Of a stretch of 64,000 nt of DNA, positions 25,135-34,163 are shown one piece after another. Both the position numbers and the translations under genes were made by a program. The stretch comes from JABSSA01 sp039960995 (GTDB lineage Bacteria > Pseudomonadota > Alphaproteobacteria > Rhodobacterales > Rhodobacteraceae), in contig JBDVKF010000080.1 of NCBI GenBank assembly GCA_039960995.1, positions 1-64,000 on the forward strand. The letters run 5' to 3'. How positions within the stretch are numbered: position 1 is the stretch's first letter; every line of letters begins with the position of its first letter. The notes below the pieces were generated by a model. That model searched no databases and had not been told where the DNA came from. It saw only the letters and a program-made list of their open reading frames with translations.

Positions 25135-25272
25135 ATGAAGGTCAAAAGACGCTTTTTAGATTCGATCGTTAAAACTGCTTCAACACATAAGTCACCCATG
25201 CCATGGGTGCGTGACAACGGCGCGAAAACTGTGTTCAAAACCGTTGAGCAGGCCAGAAAGGTCGGGAACTGA
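25135..25272 (+). CDS. Small basic protein, 45 residues
   Basis: A short ORF encodes 45 residues, opening with MKVKRRFLDSIVKTAST and holding the MPWVR stretch. It is basic and matches in style the small proteins of Rhodobacteraceae with an N-terminal KRRFL-S-V/I-K-TA and a middle MPW-R pattern, which I recall as a recurrent unnamed family. GAGGGAA lies 20 nt upstream, a bit far for a ribosome site. The rest of the gap 25020-25440 shows no gene. Function unknown; it could be a chance ORF. Confidence 0.5.
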   Translation: MKVKRRFLDSIVKTASTHKSPMPWVRDNGAKTVFKTVEQARKVGN

Positions 25273-25440
25273 CCTAAGGGCCACCTGCCCCCGAATCGAA
25301 TGTGGCACACCCCGCGTGACGCACAAAACAATCCGACCTGATTGCAAAGTATTGTGTGGAAATCCGAGCCATATGTTCGCCATTTTTTGACAATCCGCCC
25401 TATCAATCGCCATCCTCCATGCAGTTAAGACGCCAGATGA

Positions 25441-26229
25441 ATGTTTCATCTGTATCCGCTGGTGGGGGCCGGTGCAGATGTGACCAGTTACGTTAAGAGG
25501 TTACAGTTGCAAACTCGCTCTCTCTCGCACCACGCGGTCGACCAAGCCAGATCGCAGTATCAGCCCAGACTTACACGCAATTACGAAATCGCCGCTCTGC
25601 GGGGTGATGGATCTGTTGCGACTTCACTAAAGAAAGCGGTCGCTTTTCCATTGTTGGATTCTGCGTTTTCAGCATTTGCGCAAGGCGCTCTGATGAAAAC
25701 ACCTGATGGCACTGTTGCCATCGAAGATCTGCAGCCGGGCGATTTTCTCAACACGTCTGTTGGAGAACCCGCGCAAATCGTCTGGATCGGATCAACCGTA
25801 TTCACACCCAATACGCGTACAAAATTGGTCCGTGTCATGGCCGATTCATTAGGACCGGCACGCCCCGCAAGCTTTGTGACTGTTGGGCCCTCTGCACGAT
25901 TGCTTCAGACGACACCTTCGATGCGCTGTATCTCAAGCGGTGCGCCATTGCTTACACCGGCTGCGGACTTTGTGGACAATGTGAATGTCATCGAGGTCAC
26001 TCCGCCGACGCCGATACGTTTGTTCCATGTGTGTTTGACACGGCATGCTGCGGTGAATGTGGGCGGCATTGAGATGGAAACGTTCCACCCCGGTTTGGCA
26101 GGTGCACGCCATATTTCCCATGCGGACCGGGATTATTTCCTGTCTATGTTTCCGCACATCTCGCACATCGTGGATTTCGGACCGCTGGCGCATCCACACG
26201 CACCGGAAAGTGGAATTCAGGCGGCTTAA
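25441..26229 (+). CDS. Hint-domain protein
   Basis: This 262-residue protein contains a Hint (hedgehog/intein) domain. The start of the fold is QGALMKTPDGTVAIEDLQPGDFL, followed by VWIGSTVF and further strands ending in GGIEMETFHPG. The usual catalytic Cys or Ser at the domain start is replaced by the segment SAFAQGALM, so self-splicing is unlikely. Such proteins are common in Rhodobacteraceae and often sit at the end of secreted RTX-type proteins; this one is short and stands alone. The start is uncertain: a TTG at 25507 with AGAGG before it is a good alternative to the ATG at 25441. Confidence 0.72.
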   Translation: MFHLYPLVGAGADVTSYVKRLQLQTRSLSHHAVDQARSQYQPRLTRNYEIAALRGDGSVATSLKKAVAFPLLDSAFSAFAQGALMKTPDGTVAIEDLQPGDFLNTSVGEPAQIVWIGSTVFTPNTRTKLVRVMADSLGPARPASFVTVGPSARLLQTTPSMRCISSGAPLLTPAADFVDNVNVIEVTPPTPIRLFHVCLTRHAAVNVGGIEMETFHPGLAGARHISHADRDYFLSMFPHISHIVDFGPLAHPHAPESGIQAA

Positions 26230-26726
26230 GCGTTGCGTGTCAGGCGCGCTTCGAGAACATCAAAGGGCACGCCGGGTTCGTTTTTTGCGCCTCGGATAAC
26301 AAGGGATGTTTTAACGCTGGCCACATTCGGCGTGGTCAGCAATTCACCTGTCAGGAAAGACTGGAACGTGGATAGATCGGGGGCCACGCATTTCAAGATA
26401 AAGTCGACCTCGCCATTGAGCATGTGACATTCGCGGACCAACGGCCATTCGCGGCAGCGCGCCTCAAAGGCTGATAAATCCGATTCAGCCTGACTGGCCA
26501 AGCCGACATTTGCAAAGACTTGCACCTCGAACCCAAGTTCGCTGGCATCCACCTCAGCATGGTAACCTTTGATATAGCCGCTTTCTTCCAAGGTCCGCAC
26601 ACGGCGCAGACAAGGCGGTGCGGAAATACCGACCCGTTTGGCCAGCTCGACATTTGTCATCCGCCCGTCAGCTTGCAATTCCGACAGAATTTTTCTGTCG
26701 ATTGGATCCAATCGCGTACTCGCCAT
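26226..26726 (-). CDS. Lrp/AsnC-family transcriptional regulator
   Basis: This 166-residue regulator has the N-terminal HTH with LDPIDRKILSELQADGRMTNVELAKRVGISAPPCLRRVRTLE and the C-terminal RAM ligand domain (residues about 70-150, including ECHMLNGEVDFILKCVAPDL). Effectors are usually amino acids, often leucine. It diverges from trxB with a 275-nt spacer and converges on the Hint-domain gene, overlapping it by four bases at the ends. A perfect palindrome 45 nt upstream is a possible autoregulatory site. Confidence 0.9.
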   Translation of the reverse strand: MASTRLDPIDRKILSELQADGRMTNVELAKRVGISAPPCLRRVRTLEESGYIKGYHAEVDASELGFEVQVFANVGLASQAESDLSAFEARCREWPLVRECHMLNGEVDFILKCVAPDLSTFQSFLTGELLTTPNVASVKTSLVIRGAKNEPGVPFDVLEARLTRNA

Positions 26727-26770
26727 ACTTCCCCCCGTACTTCAAATTATTATAACAGCACCCATTTATT

Positions 26771-26787
26771 GCGCAACAATATTGCGC
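26771..26787. promoter_or_regulatory. Candidate operator between lrp-like gene and trxB
   Basis: GCGCAACAATATTGCGC is a palindrome with 6-bp arms and a 5-nt AT-rich centre. It lies about 45 nt from the regulator start codon, in the stretch between two divergent genes. The layout suits an Lrp/AsnC-type binding site, but no direct evidence links it to the protein. Confidence 0.45.
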
Positions 26788-27001
26788 GTTCGCCTAACAT
26801 TCTTTCTTAACAGCACAATCACAGGTTATCTTTCGCGGGCAGAGATGATCTTTGACGGAGCTTTATCGATCCTGCTGCCCCTTTTTCAGGCTGGTTCAGA
26901 TTCGCATTCCAACGAGATTGTCACCATTCAACGCGTCTATGGGCTTTTGATTGTCGACCAGTTGACCTACATACCCCAGACGAAATGCAATGGAGCTGCA
27001 G

Positions 27002-27973
27002 ATGTCCGAGACGCGCAAAACAAAAGTTCTGATCATTGGGTCTGGTCCCGCTGGATATACGGCTGGTGTCTATGCCTCTCGGGCGATGTTGAATCCCATT
27101 CTGGTTCAGGGCCTTGAGCCAGGCGGTCAATTGACCACAACGACCGAGGTCGAAAACTGGCCCGGAGACAGCGAAGTCCAGGGCCCTGACCTGATGGTGC
27201 GGATGGAAACCCATGCCAAGGCGATGGGGTGCGAAGTCATTGGGGATATCATCTCTTCTGTGGACTTCTCAAAACGTCCTTTTGTGGCGCAATCCGACAG
27301 CGGCACCGTCTATGTTGCAGACGCGATTATCCTTGCCACAGGTGCGCGTGCAAAGTGGTTGGGTCTGCCATCTGAAGACGCTTTCAAAGGCTTTGGTGTT
27401 TCTGCTTGTGCCACATGCGATGGCTTCTTTTATCGCGGCGAGGAAATCGTTGTCGTCGGTGGTGGGAACACCGCTGTTGAGGAAGCGCTGTTCCTGACAA
27501 ACTTTGCGTCTAAAGTGACGTTGATCCATCGCCGTGACGAATTGCGCTCGGAAAAGATTCTTGAAGATCGCTTGATGAAGAACCCGAAAATCGAGCCCCT
27601 GTGGTTCCATACTTTGGAAGAGGTTGTCGGTTCGGACAATCCCAAGGGGGTCGAAGGCGTGCGGGTCAAACATGTGAAAACCGGCGAAATCAAAGAAATC
27701 CCGGCCAAAGGTGTTTTCATCGCAATTGGTCACGCCCCGGCGAACGAATTGGTCAAGGATGTTCTGGAAACGCATATGGGCGGTTACGTGGTGACCAAGC
27801 CAGACAGCACAGAAACATCGATCCCGGGTGTGTTTGCTGCGGGTGATTTGACCGATCACAAATACCGCCAAGCCGTAACCTCTGCGGGAATGGGTTGTAT
27901 GGCCGCATTGGAAGCCGAACGGTTCCTAGCCGAGCAGGAAGAAGCCGAAGAAAGCGAATTACAAAACGCCTAA
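27002..27973 (+). CDS. trxB: Thioredoxin reductase
   Basis: This FAD- and NADPH-dependent enzyme of 323 residues reduces thioredoxin. The FAD motif is IIGSGPAGYTAGVYASRA, the redox pair is C136-A-T-C139 in SACATCDGFFYRG, the NADPH motif is VVGGGNTAVEEALFL, and the C-terminal FAD site is FAAGDLTDHKYRQ. I start at the ATG at 27002, since GGAG lies 6 nt upstream; the ATG at 26990 is inside that ribosome site. Its pairing with a divergent Lrp-type regulator recurs in the family. Confidence 0.94.
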   Translation: MSETRKTKVLIIGSGPAGYTAGVYASRAMLNPILVQGLEPGGQLTTTTEVENWPGDSEVQGPDLMVRMETHAKAMGCEVIGDIISSVDFSKRPFVAQSDSGTVYVADAIILATGARAKWLGLPSEDAFKGFGVSACATCDGFFYRGEEIVVVGGGNTAVEEALFLTNFASKVTLIHRRDELRSEKILEDRLMKNPKIEPLWFHTLEEVVGSDNPKGVEGVRVKHVKTGEIKEIPAKGVFIAIGHAPANELVKDVLETHMGGYVVTKPDSTETSIPGVFAAGDLTDHKYRQAVTSAGMGCMAALEAERFLAEQEEAEESELQNA

Positions 27974-28149
27974 TCGGAGCATTTCTGCACCAAAACACGA
28001 GGTTTGCGCCACGTGCAACGCGGCAATTCCGCACGAAACTGCCTATTTCAAGGATTCAACCTTGATCCATTGGCCGCGGGGCTTTAGTGGCCCGCTGGTA
28101 TAGTGCTGGCTGTGACATGTCCGCGTAATTCGATCAACGAGACGTATTA

Positions 28150-29868
28150 ATGACAATGCAAAATAACCTCGCCCCGATTCCTGAGCTTTATGTTTCCTAT
28201 GACAGCGCTCAGAAATTGAAGGCCGAAGCTGCTGATCTGACAAGCTGGGATCTCAATCCTCGGCAGATCTGTGACCTTGAACTTCTGATGAATGGCGGTT
28301 TCAACCCGTTGAAGGGGTTCTTGTCGGAACAAGACTATGATGGTGTTGTCGAAAACATGCGCCTGAGCGATGGGTCGCTTTGGCCGATGCCGATCAATTT
28401 GGACGTCAGCCAAGATTTTGCTGATTCCATTGAAGTGGGTCAGGACATTGCGTTGCGGGATCAGGAAGGCGTGATCCTGGCGACGATGACAGTCACGGAC
28501 CGTTGGACACCGAACAAAGCACGTGAAGCTGAAAAAGTTTTTGGTGCTGATGACGATGCGCACCCTGCGGTCAATTACCTGCACAACTCAGCCGGTTCTG
28601 TTTATCTTGGCGGCCCAGTCACAGGTATCCAGCAGCCTGTTCACTATGATTTCCGTTCGCGCCGGGACACCCCAAATGAATTGCGGGCTTATTTTCGCAA
28701 ATTAGGCTGGCGCAAAGTCGTCGCGTTCCAGACACGCAACCCCCTGCACCGTGCCCACCAGGAACTGACGTTCCGCGCGGCGCGTGAAGCCCAAGCCAAC
28801 CTGTTGATCCATCCCGTGGTCGGAATGACCAAGCCGGGTGATGTCGATCACTTTACGCGGGTGCGCTGTTACGAGGCGGTTCTGGACAAGTACCCGCAAG
28901 CGACAACAACGATGAGCTTGTTGAATTTGGCGATGCGTATGGCCGGCCCACGCGAAGCGGTCTGGCACGGCCTGATCCGCGCAAACCACGGCTGTACACA
29001 TTTCATTGTTGGCCGCGATCACGCCGGACCGGGCAAAAACTCGGCCGGAGAAGATTTTTACGGCCCCTATGACGCACAGGAATTGTTCCGCGAACACCAG
29101 GATGAAATTGGGATCGAAATGGTCGATTTCAAACACATGGTCTATGTTCAAGAACGTGCGCAATACGAGCCAAATGACGAAATCAAAGACAAAGATGACG
29201 TTACAATCCTGAACATTTCAGGCACCGAATTGCGTCGCCGGTTGGCTGAGGGTCTTGAGATTCCAGAATGGTTCTCGTTTCCCGAAGTTGTCACAGAATT
29301 GCGTAAAACCAGACCTCCACGTTCGCGCCAGGGGTTCACAGTTTTCTTCACCGGGTTTTCAGGATCGGGCAAATCCACCATTGCAAACGCTTTGATGGTC
29401 AAGCTGATGGAAATGGGCGGTCGTCCCGTGACTTTGCTGGACGGGGATATCGTTCGGAAAAACCTCAGCTCTGAGCTTGGGTTTTCAAAAGAACATCGCG
29501 ATTTGAACATCCGTCGTATTGGTTATGTCGCATCCGAGATCACCAAAAACGGTGGTATCGCGATTTGCGCCCCTATTGCGCCTTACGCAACAACACGTCG
29601 GGCCGTTCGAGAAGATGTTGAACAATTCGGTGCCTTTGTCGAAGTCCATGTCGCCACAAGCATTGAAGAATGCGAACGTCGGGACCGCAAAGGTCTTTAT
29701 AAGCTGGCACGTGATGGCAAGATCAAGGAATTCACTGGGATTTCTGACCCCTACGATGTGCCAGCGAATCCAGAACTCAGCGTAGAGACACAGAACGTTG
29801 AGGTGGACAATTGCGCCCACCAAGTTCTTTTGAAACTGGAAAGCATGGGTCTGATTTCAGGACGCTAA
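28150..29868 (+). CDS. Bifunctional sulfate adenylyltransferase/adenylylsulfate kinase
   Basis: This 572-residue fusion performs the first two sulfate assimilation steps. The N-terminal ATP sulfurylase (about 1-385) has QTRNPLHRAHQELTFRA and GRDHAGPG, the two active-site motifs. The C-terminal APS kinase (about 395-572) has the P-loop GFSGSGKST, DGDIVRKNL and the lid segment FTGISDPYDVPANPEL. Together they turn sulfate into PAPS. Fused enzymes of this order are common in Rhodobacteraceae, which lack CysDN. Two ATGs (28150, 28156) are possible starts. The gene ends four bases into the TPR gene on the other strand. Confidence 0.93.
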   Translation: MTMQNNLAPIPELYVSYDSAQKLKAEAADLTSWDLNPRQICDLELLMNGGFNPLKGFLSEQDYDGVVENMRLSDGSLWPMPINLDVSQDFADSIEVGQDIALRDQEGVILATMTVTDRWTPNKAREAEKVFGADDDAHPAVNYLHNSAGSVYLGGPVTGIQQPVHYDFRSRRDTPNELRAYFRKLGWRKVVAFQTRNPLHRAHQELTFRAAREAQANLLIHPVVGMTKPGDVDHFTRVRCYEAVLDKYPQATTTMSLLNLAMRMAGPREAVWHGLIRANHGCTHFIVGRDHAGPGKNSAGEDFYGPYDAQELFREHQDEIGIEMVDFKHMVYVQERAQYEPNDEIKDKDDVTILNISGTELRRRLAEGLEIPEWFSFPEVVTELRKTRPPRSRQGFTVFFTGFSGSGKSTIANALMVKLMEMGGRPVTLLDGDIVRKNLSSELGFSKEHRDLNIRRIGYVASEITKNGGIAICAPIAPYATTRRAVREDVEQFGAFVEVHVATSIEECERRDRKGLYKLARDGKIKEFTGISDPYDVPANPELSVETQNVEVDNCAHQVLLKLESMGLISGR

Positions 29869-30482
29869 GCTTCACCAAGCGCTTTCAAGCGCGCGGCTAC
29901 ATATGTCAAAGCATCTTTGGCAGCCGCGCGTTTTTTCTCTTCCCAAGGTTTGTCAGCCGTCAGCACCATGAAGGTTTCCAAATCGGATTGCATGTTGTGC
30001 AACGCTTCCAAATCTTGTTCGTCCGTGCGTTCACTTTCTTCTTCAATCAACCGACCATAAGCCGCAGCACGGTGCAAAAAATACCGAGCGCGTGGGCGAT
30101 CATGTGTCAAAGCGACAGCTTCGTCGAAATCCATGATCGCTTCTTCGACCTGCCCAAAATGGCGCGCACGTAGTGCGCCACGATTGTACCAGACGCTGGG
30201 ATTATCCGCATCCAGTTGCAACATTTCGGAATAATCCTGAAAAGCGTCGTCCCATTGCTGCTGTTCGGCATAGAGTTCGGCGCGATACAGCAAGGCCACA
30301 GAGCGGGCGGATTGATCCTCTTTCATCCATTCCGAACAGATTGCTATCCGGGAGTCTGCGGTCAGGTGAACCCTGTCATCGGACTTTCCTGATATGCAAG
30401 CTTCTGAAACCGCGTTGTCACTTGACGCGGCGACGGACATGGAAACGCACGTGAGTGCTATGGTGAGGAATGCAAGTTTCAT
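29865..30482 (-). CDS. Tetratricopeptide-repeat protein, exported
   Basis: This protein of about 205 residues has an N-terminal signal peptide (MKLAFLTIALTCVSMSVAAS) and two or more TPR units, visible as ALLYRAELYAEQQQWDDAFQDYSEML and NPSVWYNRGALRARHFGQVEEAIMDFDEAV. Two Cys before the repeats (EACISG and ICSEW) could bridge. It is probably periplasmic and a protein-protein scaffold. An ATG at 30494 is an alternative start. Its stop (CTA on the plus strand) shares bases with the sat stop in a CTAA palindrome, a convergent overlap. Confidence 0.8.
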   Translation of the reverse strand: MKLAFLTIALTCVSMSVAASSDNAVSEACISGKSDDRVHLTADSRIAICSEWMKEDQSARSVALLYRAELYAEQQQWDDAFQDYSEMLQLDADNPSVWYNRGALRARHFGQVEEAIMDFDEAVALTHDRPRARYFLHRAAAYGRLIEEESERTDEQDLEALHNMQSDLETFMVLTADKPWEEKKRAAAKDALTYVAARLKALGEA

Positions 30483-30538
30483 CCCAAGAACCATAAGAGA
30501 ATATCGGGCCAGAATGTGACCTTGCCGGGGCCATTTCG

Positions 30539-31408
30539 TTATAGATTTAAGGTGCCACTGATCAAAATGTGGGCTTTCCCGCCGACCACAACACCCGTGA
30601 TATCGTCCGATTTCCCAAGCAAACGCACATCTGCGCGCCCCGGTCGCCCCATGTCGTCGCCCTGCGCGGCCACGTAAGGCGCACCGTCAATCAGGCCTGT
30701 TTGCCAAAGGTAAGACGCCGCCGCACCGGTTGCAGATCCGGTAAACGGATCTTCGGGCGCGCTGGGTGGTGCCAACAAGAGGCGACCAAAGGTTTGGGCG
30801 TCTTGGGGCACGTCTTGCAGGGTGATCAGATAGGGTTCCATGATGTCAGTTGATGCTTGGCCAATCGATGCGGCGTAATCTGTCAACCCTTTGAGGTTTA
30901 AGGACGCCGATCTTACCGCATTTCTGTCGCGCAGAACGGTGATACAGAACGGCAATCCTGTGGACACGATTTGCGGTGTTCCAACAATATCTGACGCGTC
31001 TATCCCCATTGCAGACGCCACAAGCGCAGGATCAACCTGATCACCGAATTCCGGTGCGTTTTGCGTCATACGAACGGAAGTTCCGTCGACTTCGACAGAC
31101 AACACACCGGCAAGGGTTTCCATGGTCAGTGTGTCATCTTGGATAAATCCACGTGCCCGCATTGCGGCAATTGTCGCCACGGTCGGATGCCCGGCAAATG
31201 GAATTTCTCGCGAGGCCAGAAAATAGCGCACATGTATGTCGGCCACGTTAGACGGGCCTGTAAACGTACATTCAACCAAAGACGTTTCGCGCACAAATGC
31301 CATGCACGTGTCATCGTCCAGCGATGCGCCACCATGCACGACAGCGCATCCATTGCCTGAAAACGCCGCATCGGCGAACGCATCAACCCAATCAACTTCA
31401 AATGTCAT
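30539..31408 (-). CDS. PhzF-family isomerase/epimerase
   Basis: This 289-residue protein has the two-lobed diaminopimelate-epimerase-like fold. It has the N-terminal VDAFADAAFSGNGCAVV, the catalytic glutamate (E46 in RETSLVECTF) in place of the epimerase Cys, the REIPFAGHPTVATIAAM stretch, and EDPFTGSATGAAASYLW near 215-235. PhzF makes phenazine precursors in Pseudomonas, but most relatives have unknown substrates, and no phenazine genes are here. It stands 36 nt before the DUF1150/hsp20 pair in the same direction. Confidence 0.87.
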   Translation of the reverse strand: MTFEVDWVDAFADAAFSGNGCAVVHGGASLDDDTCMAFVRETSLVECTFTGPSNVADIHVRYFLASREIPFAGHPTVATIAAMRARGFIQDDTLTMETLAGVLSVEVDGTSVRMTQNAPEFGDQVDPALVASAMGIDASDIVGTPQIVSTGLPFCITVLRDRNAVRSASLNLKGLTDYAASIGQASTDIMEPYLITLQDVPQDAQTFGRLLLAPPSAPEDPFTGSATGAAASYLWQTGLIDGAPYVAAQGDDMGRPGRADVRLLGKSDDITGVVVGGKAHILISGTLNL

Positions 31409-31444
31409 GCTGTCCCCTGCACGATCAAATTTGTGTCAGATGTC

Positions 31445-31669
31445 TTAGTGAACCAAATGCGGCGCGTAATTGTGTTCACGCGCCAAAACAAACGCCATGC
31501 GTTCGTCCGCGACGATGGCCAATTGCTGCCCTTCAGAATCGTGCACCGCAAACAAAGTTTCCAATCCGTCAGCCTGTTCCTGAACATCTGTGGGTAAATC
31601 TTCTACTCGAATGGGTTTGACGTAAACGTTTCGATCTTCCTGAGCATCGATTTCAAATGGTGTCCGCAT
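31445..31669 (-). CDS. DUF1150 family protein
   Basis: This 74-residue protein matches DUF1150, including LEQTADGLETLFAVHDSEG-type and DERMAFVLAREHNYAPHLVH segments at its C-terminus. Members are almost always adjacent to an hsp20 gene, as here with a 3-nt gap. Function unknown; a role with the small heat-shock protein is an inference from context. Confidence 0.85.
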   Translation of the reverse strand: MRTPFEIDAQEDRNVYVKPIRVEDLPTDVQEQADGLETLFAVHDSEGQQLAIVADERMAFVLAREHNYAPHLVH

Positions 31670-31672
31670 AAC

Positions 31673-32086
31673 TTACCCTTTCCTGATTTTGATCGTTTGA
31701 ACGACAGCCTCTGGTACAGCCTGTGTGAGGTCCACATGCAGCAGGCCATTTTCGATCAAGGCCTCGCCGACCTCAACACCTTCTGCCAGAACAAACGTGC
31801 GCTGAAACTGCCGTGCCGCGATTCCGCGATGCAAAAACACACGCCCATCCGGGTCGTCATTCTGACGCCCTCTGATCACCAATTGTCGATCTTCGACTGT
31901 AATGGACAAATCCGCTTCGGAAAAACCGGCCACAGCCAGTGTGATCCGATACGAATGCGCCGATGATTGTTCAATATTAAAAGGCGGGTAGCCTTCATTC
32001 CCTGCTTTCGCAGTCCGCTCAAGCAAGCGCTCAAGCTGTTCAAAGCCCAACAAATGTGGGTATGATCCCAAGGTCATTTTTGTCAT
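31673..32086 (-). CDS. Hsp20/IbpA-type small heat shock protein
   Basis: This 137-residue chaperone holds unfolding proteins. The alpha-crystallin domain (about 38-130) shows YRITLAVAGFSEADLSITVEDRQLVIRGRQ and, near the end, ALIENGLLHVDLTQAVPE with the L-x-V/I-x tail pattern. The N-terminal arm MTKMTLGSYPHLLGFEQLERLLE matches alphaproteobacterial members. It is transcribed ahead of DUF1150. No CIRCE or obvious ROSE-type thermosensor was seen in its leader. Confidence 0.9.
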   Translation of the reverse strand: MTKMTLGSYPHLLGFEQLERLLERTAKAGNEGYPPFNIEQSSAHSYRITLAVAGFSEADLSITVEDRQLVIRGRQNDDPDGRVFLHRGIAARQFQRTFVLAEGVEVGEALIENGLLHVDLTQAVPEAVVQTIKIRKG

Positions 32087-32246
32087 GCGACACGTCCTTA
32101 TCCGTTCAAGCGACCGTCAGCTGACCACCCCGATATCGGCGGCGATCCCTTTTAATATGGGCTGGTAACCATAAGCGTACAAGGGCTATGCGCATTGCAT
32201 TGAACGTATTATAGTCCGTGCAGACCACACTGTGCTGGAAACAACA

Positions 32247-32471
32247 ATGAACATGCAATCTGATCTCGCTATGAAGACCGACGAAGTCTTGCGGGTCGAA
32301 TTGGAAGTCTTTCGCCGCGAACACCGCGATTTGGATGACGCCATTTCTGCGCTTCACGAACGCCAAACGGCTGACCAATTGACGTTACGGCGCTTAAAAA
32401 AGCGCAAGCTGTTGCTAAAGGACAAAATTGCGCTGATCGAAGACCGATTGACGCCGGACATCATTGCCTAA
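32247..32471 (+). CDS. YdcH (DUF465) family small protein
   Basis: This 74-residue protein has a predicted helical hairpin: RVELEVFRREHRDLDDAISAL, then RLKKRKLLLKDKIALIEDRL, which is the DUF465 signature. Members are very common in proteobacteria and have no assigned role. I use the second ATG (32247), 9 nt after GGA; the TTG/ATG-type start at 32232 would add five residues. It precedes purE by 49 nt but need not share its transcript. Confidence 0.85.
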   Translation: MNMQSDLAMKTDEVLRVELEVFRREHRDLDDAISALHERQTADQLTLRRLKKRKLLLKDKIALIEDRLTPDIIA

Positions 32472-32520
32472 GCTACAGTTGCAGTTATAGTGCCCGCTCT
32501 TTTCCAAGCGAGGCGCATTC

Positions 32521-33015
32521 ATGGCAGATTTGGTCCCACCCGTAGGTATCATCATGGGCAGTCAATCTGACTGGCCGACCCTACGAGAATCCGCACAGAT
32601 TCTGGACGAACTGAACATCCCATATGAAAGCAAGATCGTCTCTGCGCATCGCACACCCGATCGTCTTTGGGACTATGGTCGCGTCGCCGCGACACGCGGG
32701 TTGCAAGTGATTATTGCCGGTGCCGGAGGTGCGGCGCATTTGCCGGGTATGATGGCGTCGAAAACGCGCGTGCCAGTGATTGGGGTTCCGGTCCAGACCC
32801 GCGCGCTGTCTGGCGTTGATAGCCTCTATTCGATTGTGCAGATGCCAAAGGGCTTTCCGGTTGCCACCATGGCGATTGGCGCGGCAGGTGCCGCAAATGC
32901 GGGCCTGATGGCCGCAGGTATTTTGGCATTGCAAGATGCTGATTTGGCTGAACGGCTGGACGCATGGCGCGCGGCACTAAGCGCATCAATTCCAGAGGAA
33001 CCCGTGGATGACTGA
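32521..33015 (+). CDS. purE: N5-carboxyaminoimidazole ribonucleotide mutase
   Basis: This 164-residue class I PurE moves the carboxyl group of N5-CAIR to form CAIR in purine synthesis. Features are GIIMGSQSDWPTLRESAQIL at the N-terminus, SAHRTPDRL with the catalytic His, the GAGGAAHLPGMMAS loop and the C-terminal GAAGAANAGLMAAGIL. It overlaps purK by 8 nt, giving a purEK operon. Confidence 0.95.
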   Translation: MADLVPPVGIIMGSQSDWPTLRESAQILDELNIPYESKIVSAHRTPDRLWDYGRVAATRGLQVIIAGAGGAAHLPGMMASKTRVPVIGVPVQTRALSGVDSLYSIVQMPKGFPVATMAIGAAGAANAGLMAAGILALQDADLAERLDAWRAALSASIPEEPVDD

Positions 33016-34081
33016 GCCCCTTCAGCAAGACAGCATCATTGGTATACTTGGCGGCGGGCAATTGGGTCGTATGTTGTCCGTTGCGGCCAGTCGGATGGGC
33101 TTTCGTTGTCACATCTTTGAACCCGGTCCAATGCCACCCGCCGGGCATGTGGCCGATGCGGTTACAACGGCGTCATATGACGACACCGATGCATTGAAGG
33201 CCTTTGCACAAAGCGTTGACGTCATCACATACGAATTCGAAAACATCCCCACCGACGCGTTGGACACACTCGAAGCCTTTTGCCCAATCCGCCCCGGGCG
33301 CGAAGCCTTGCGCACCAGTCAGGATCGCCTGATCGAAAAAGATTTCTTATCTGGCCTCGGGCTGATGACAGCACCTTATGCGGACATTCCCGACGCCCAA
33401 GCACTGCATGCCGCACTTGCCACGATTGGCGCGCCGTCGATCTTGAAAACACGTCGATTTGGGTATGACGGAAAAGGTCAAGCGCGCATCATGGCATTGT
33501 CCGATGCGGACCAAGCATTTGCTGACATGGCCGGAGCGCCCGCAATTCTTGAGGGTTTCATCGACTTTCAACGCGAGGTTTCCATCATTGCAGCGCGCAG
33601 TATCGACGGCGGTGTGTCTGTGTATGCGCCCGGTGAAAACGTCCATAAGGACGGCATTTTGCGCACAACAACTGTGCCTGCGCAATTGACACCGTCCCAA
33701 CGCTCTGACGCTGTGTTGATCGCCGCGCGCATTTTAAACGCACTCGATTACGTCGGCGTTATGGGTGTCGAATTGTTTGTCACGTCAGGCGGTTTGGTCG
33801 TGAATGAATTCGCCCCGCGTGTTCATAATTCCGGTCACTGGACCCAAAATGGCTGTACCGTTGATCAATTCGAACAACATATCCGTGCGGTCGTGGGCTG
33901 GCCGCTGGGGGATGGTGAGCGTCACAGCGATGTCGTCATGGAAAACCTAATCGGTGACGATATGGACCGCGTCCCCAAACTGGCAAAAGCGGGTGATGTT
34001 GCGCTGCATCTATACGGAAAATCAGACGTCAAAGCTGGGCGTAAAATGGGGCATTTCAATCGGGTTGTATCGAAAGCCTGA
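33008..34081 (+). CDS. purK: N5-carboxyaminoimidazole ribonucleotide synthase
   Basis: This 357-residue ATP-grasp enzyme carboxylates AIR with bicarbonate and ATP, making the substrate of PurE. The N-terminal part has IGILGGGQLGRMLSVAAS, the ATP-grasp core has LKTRRFGYDGKGQARI, and the metal site is near MGVELFVTSGGLVVNEFAPRVHNSGHWT. It is coupled to purE by overlap. It converges with the lipase-like gene, 82 nt away. Confidence 0.95.
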   Translation: MTEPLQQDSIIGILGGGQLGRMLSVAASRMGFRCHIFEPGPMPPAGHVADAVTTASYDDTDALKAFAQSVDVITYEFENIPTDALDTLEAFCPIRPGREALRTSQDRLIEKDFLSGLGLMTAPYADIPDAQALHAALATIGAPSILKTRRFGYDGKGQARIMALSDADQAFADMAGAPAILEGFIDFQREVSIIAARSIDGGVSVYAPGENVHKDGILRTTTVPAQLTPSQRSDAVLIAARILNALDYVGVMGVELFVTSGGLVVNEFAPRVHNSGHWTQNGCTVDQFEQHIRAVVGWPLGDGERHSDVVMENLIGDDMDRVPKLAKAGDVALHLYGKSDVKAGRKMGHFNRVVSKA

Positions 34082-34163
34082 TCCCAAACGGCTGGGCGAC
34101 TGAACCAGGGATGTGATTGGTGCCGCCTTTGATCATCAGCCGCTTTCAAATCGGGCGACGAAC

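Noticed and set aside
25053..25406. A 117-residue minus-strand open frame
   Set aside because: It is Cys-rich and irregular, has no domain and overlaps the better small plus-strand ORF at 25135-25272.
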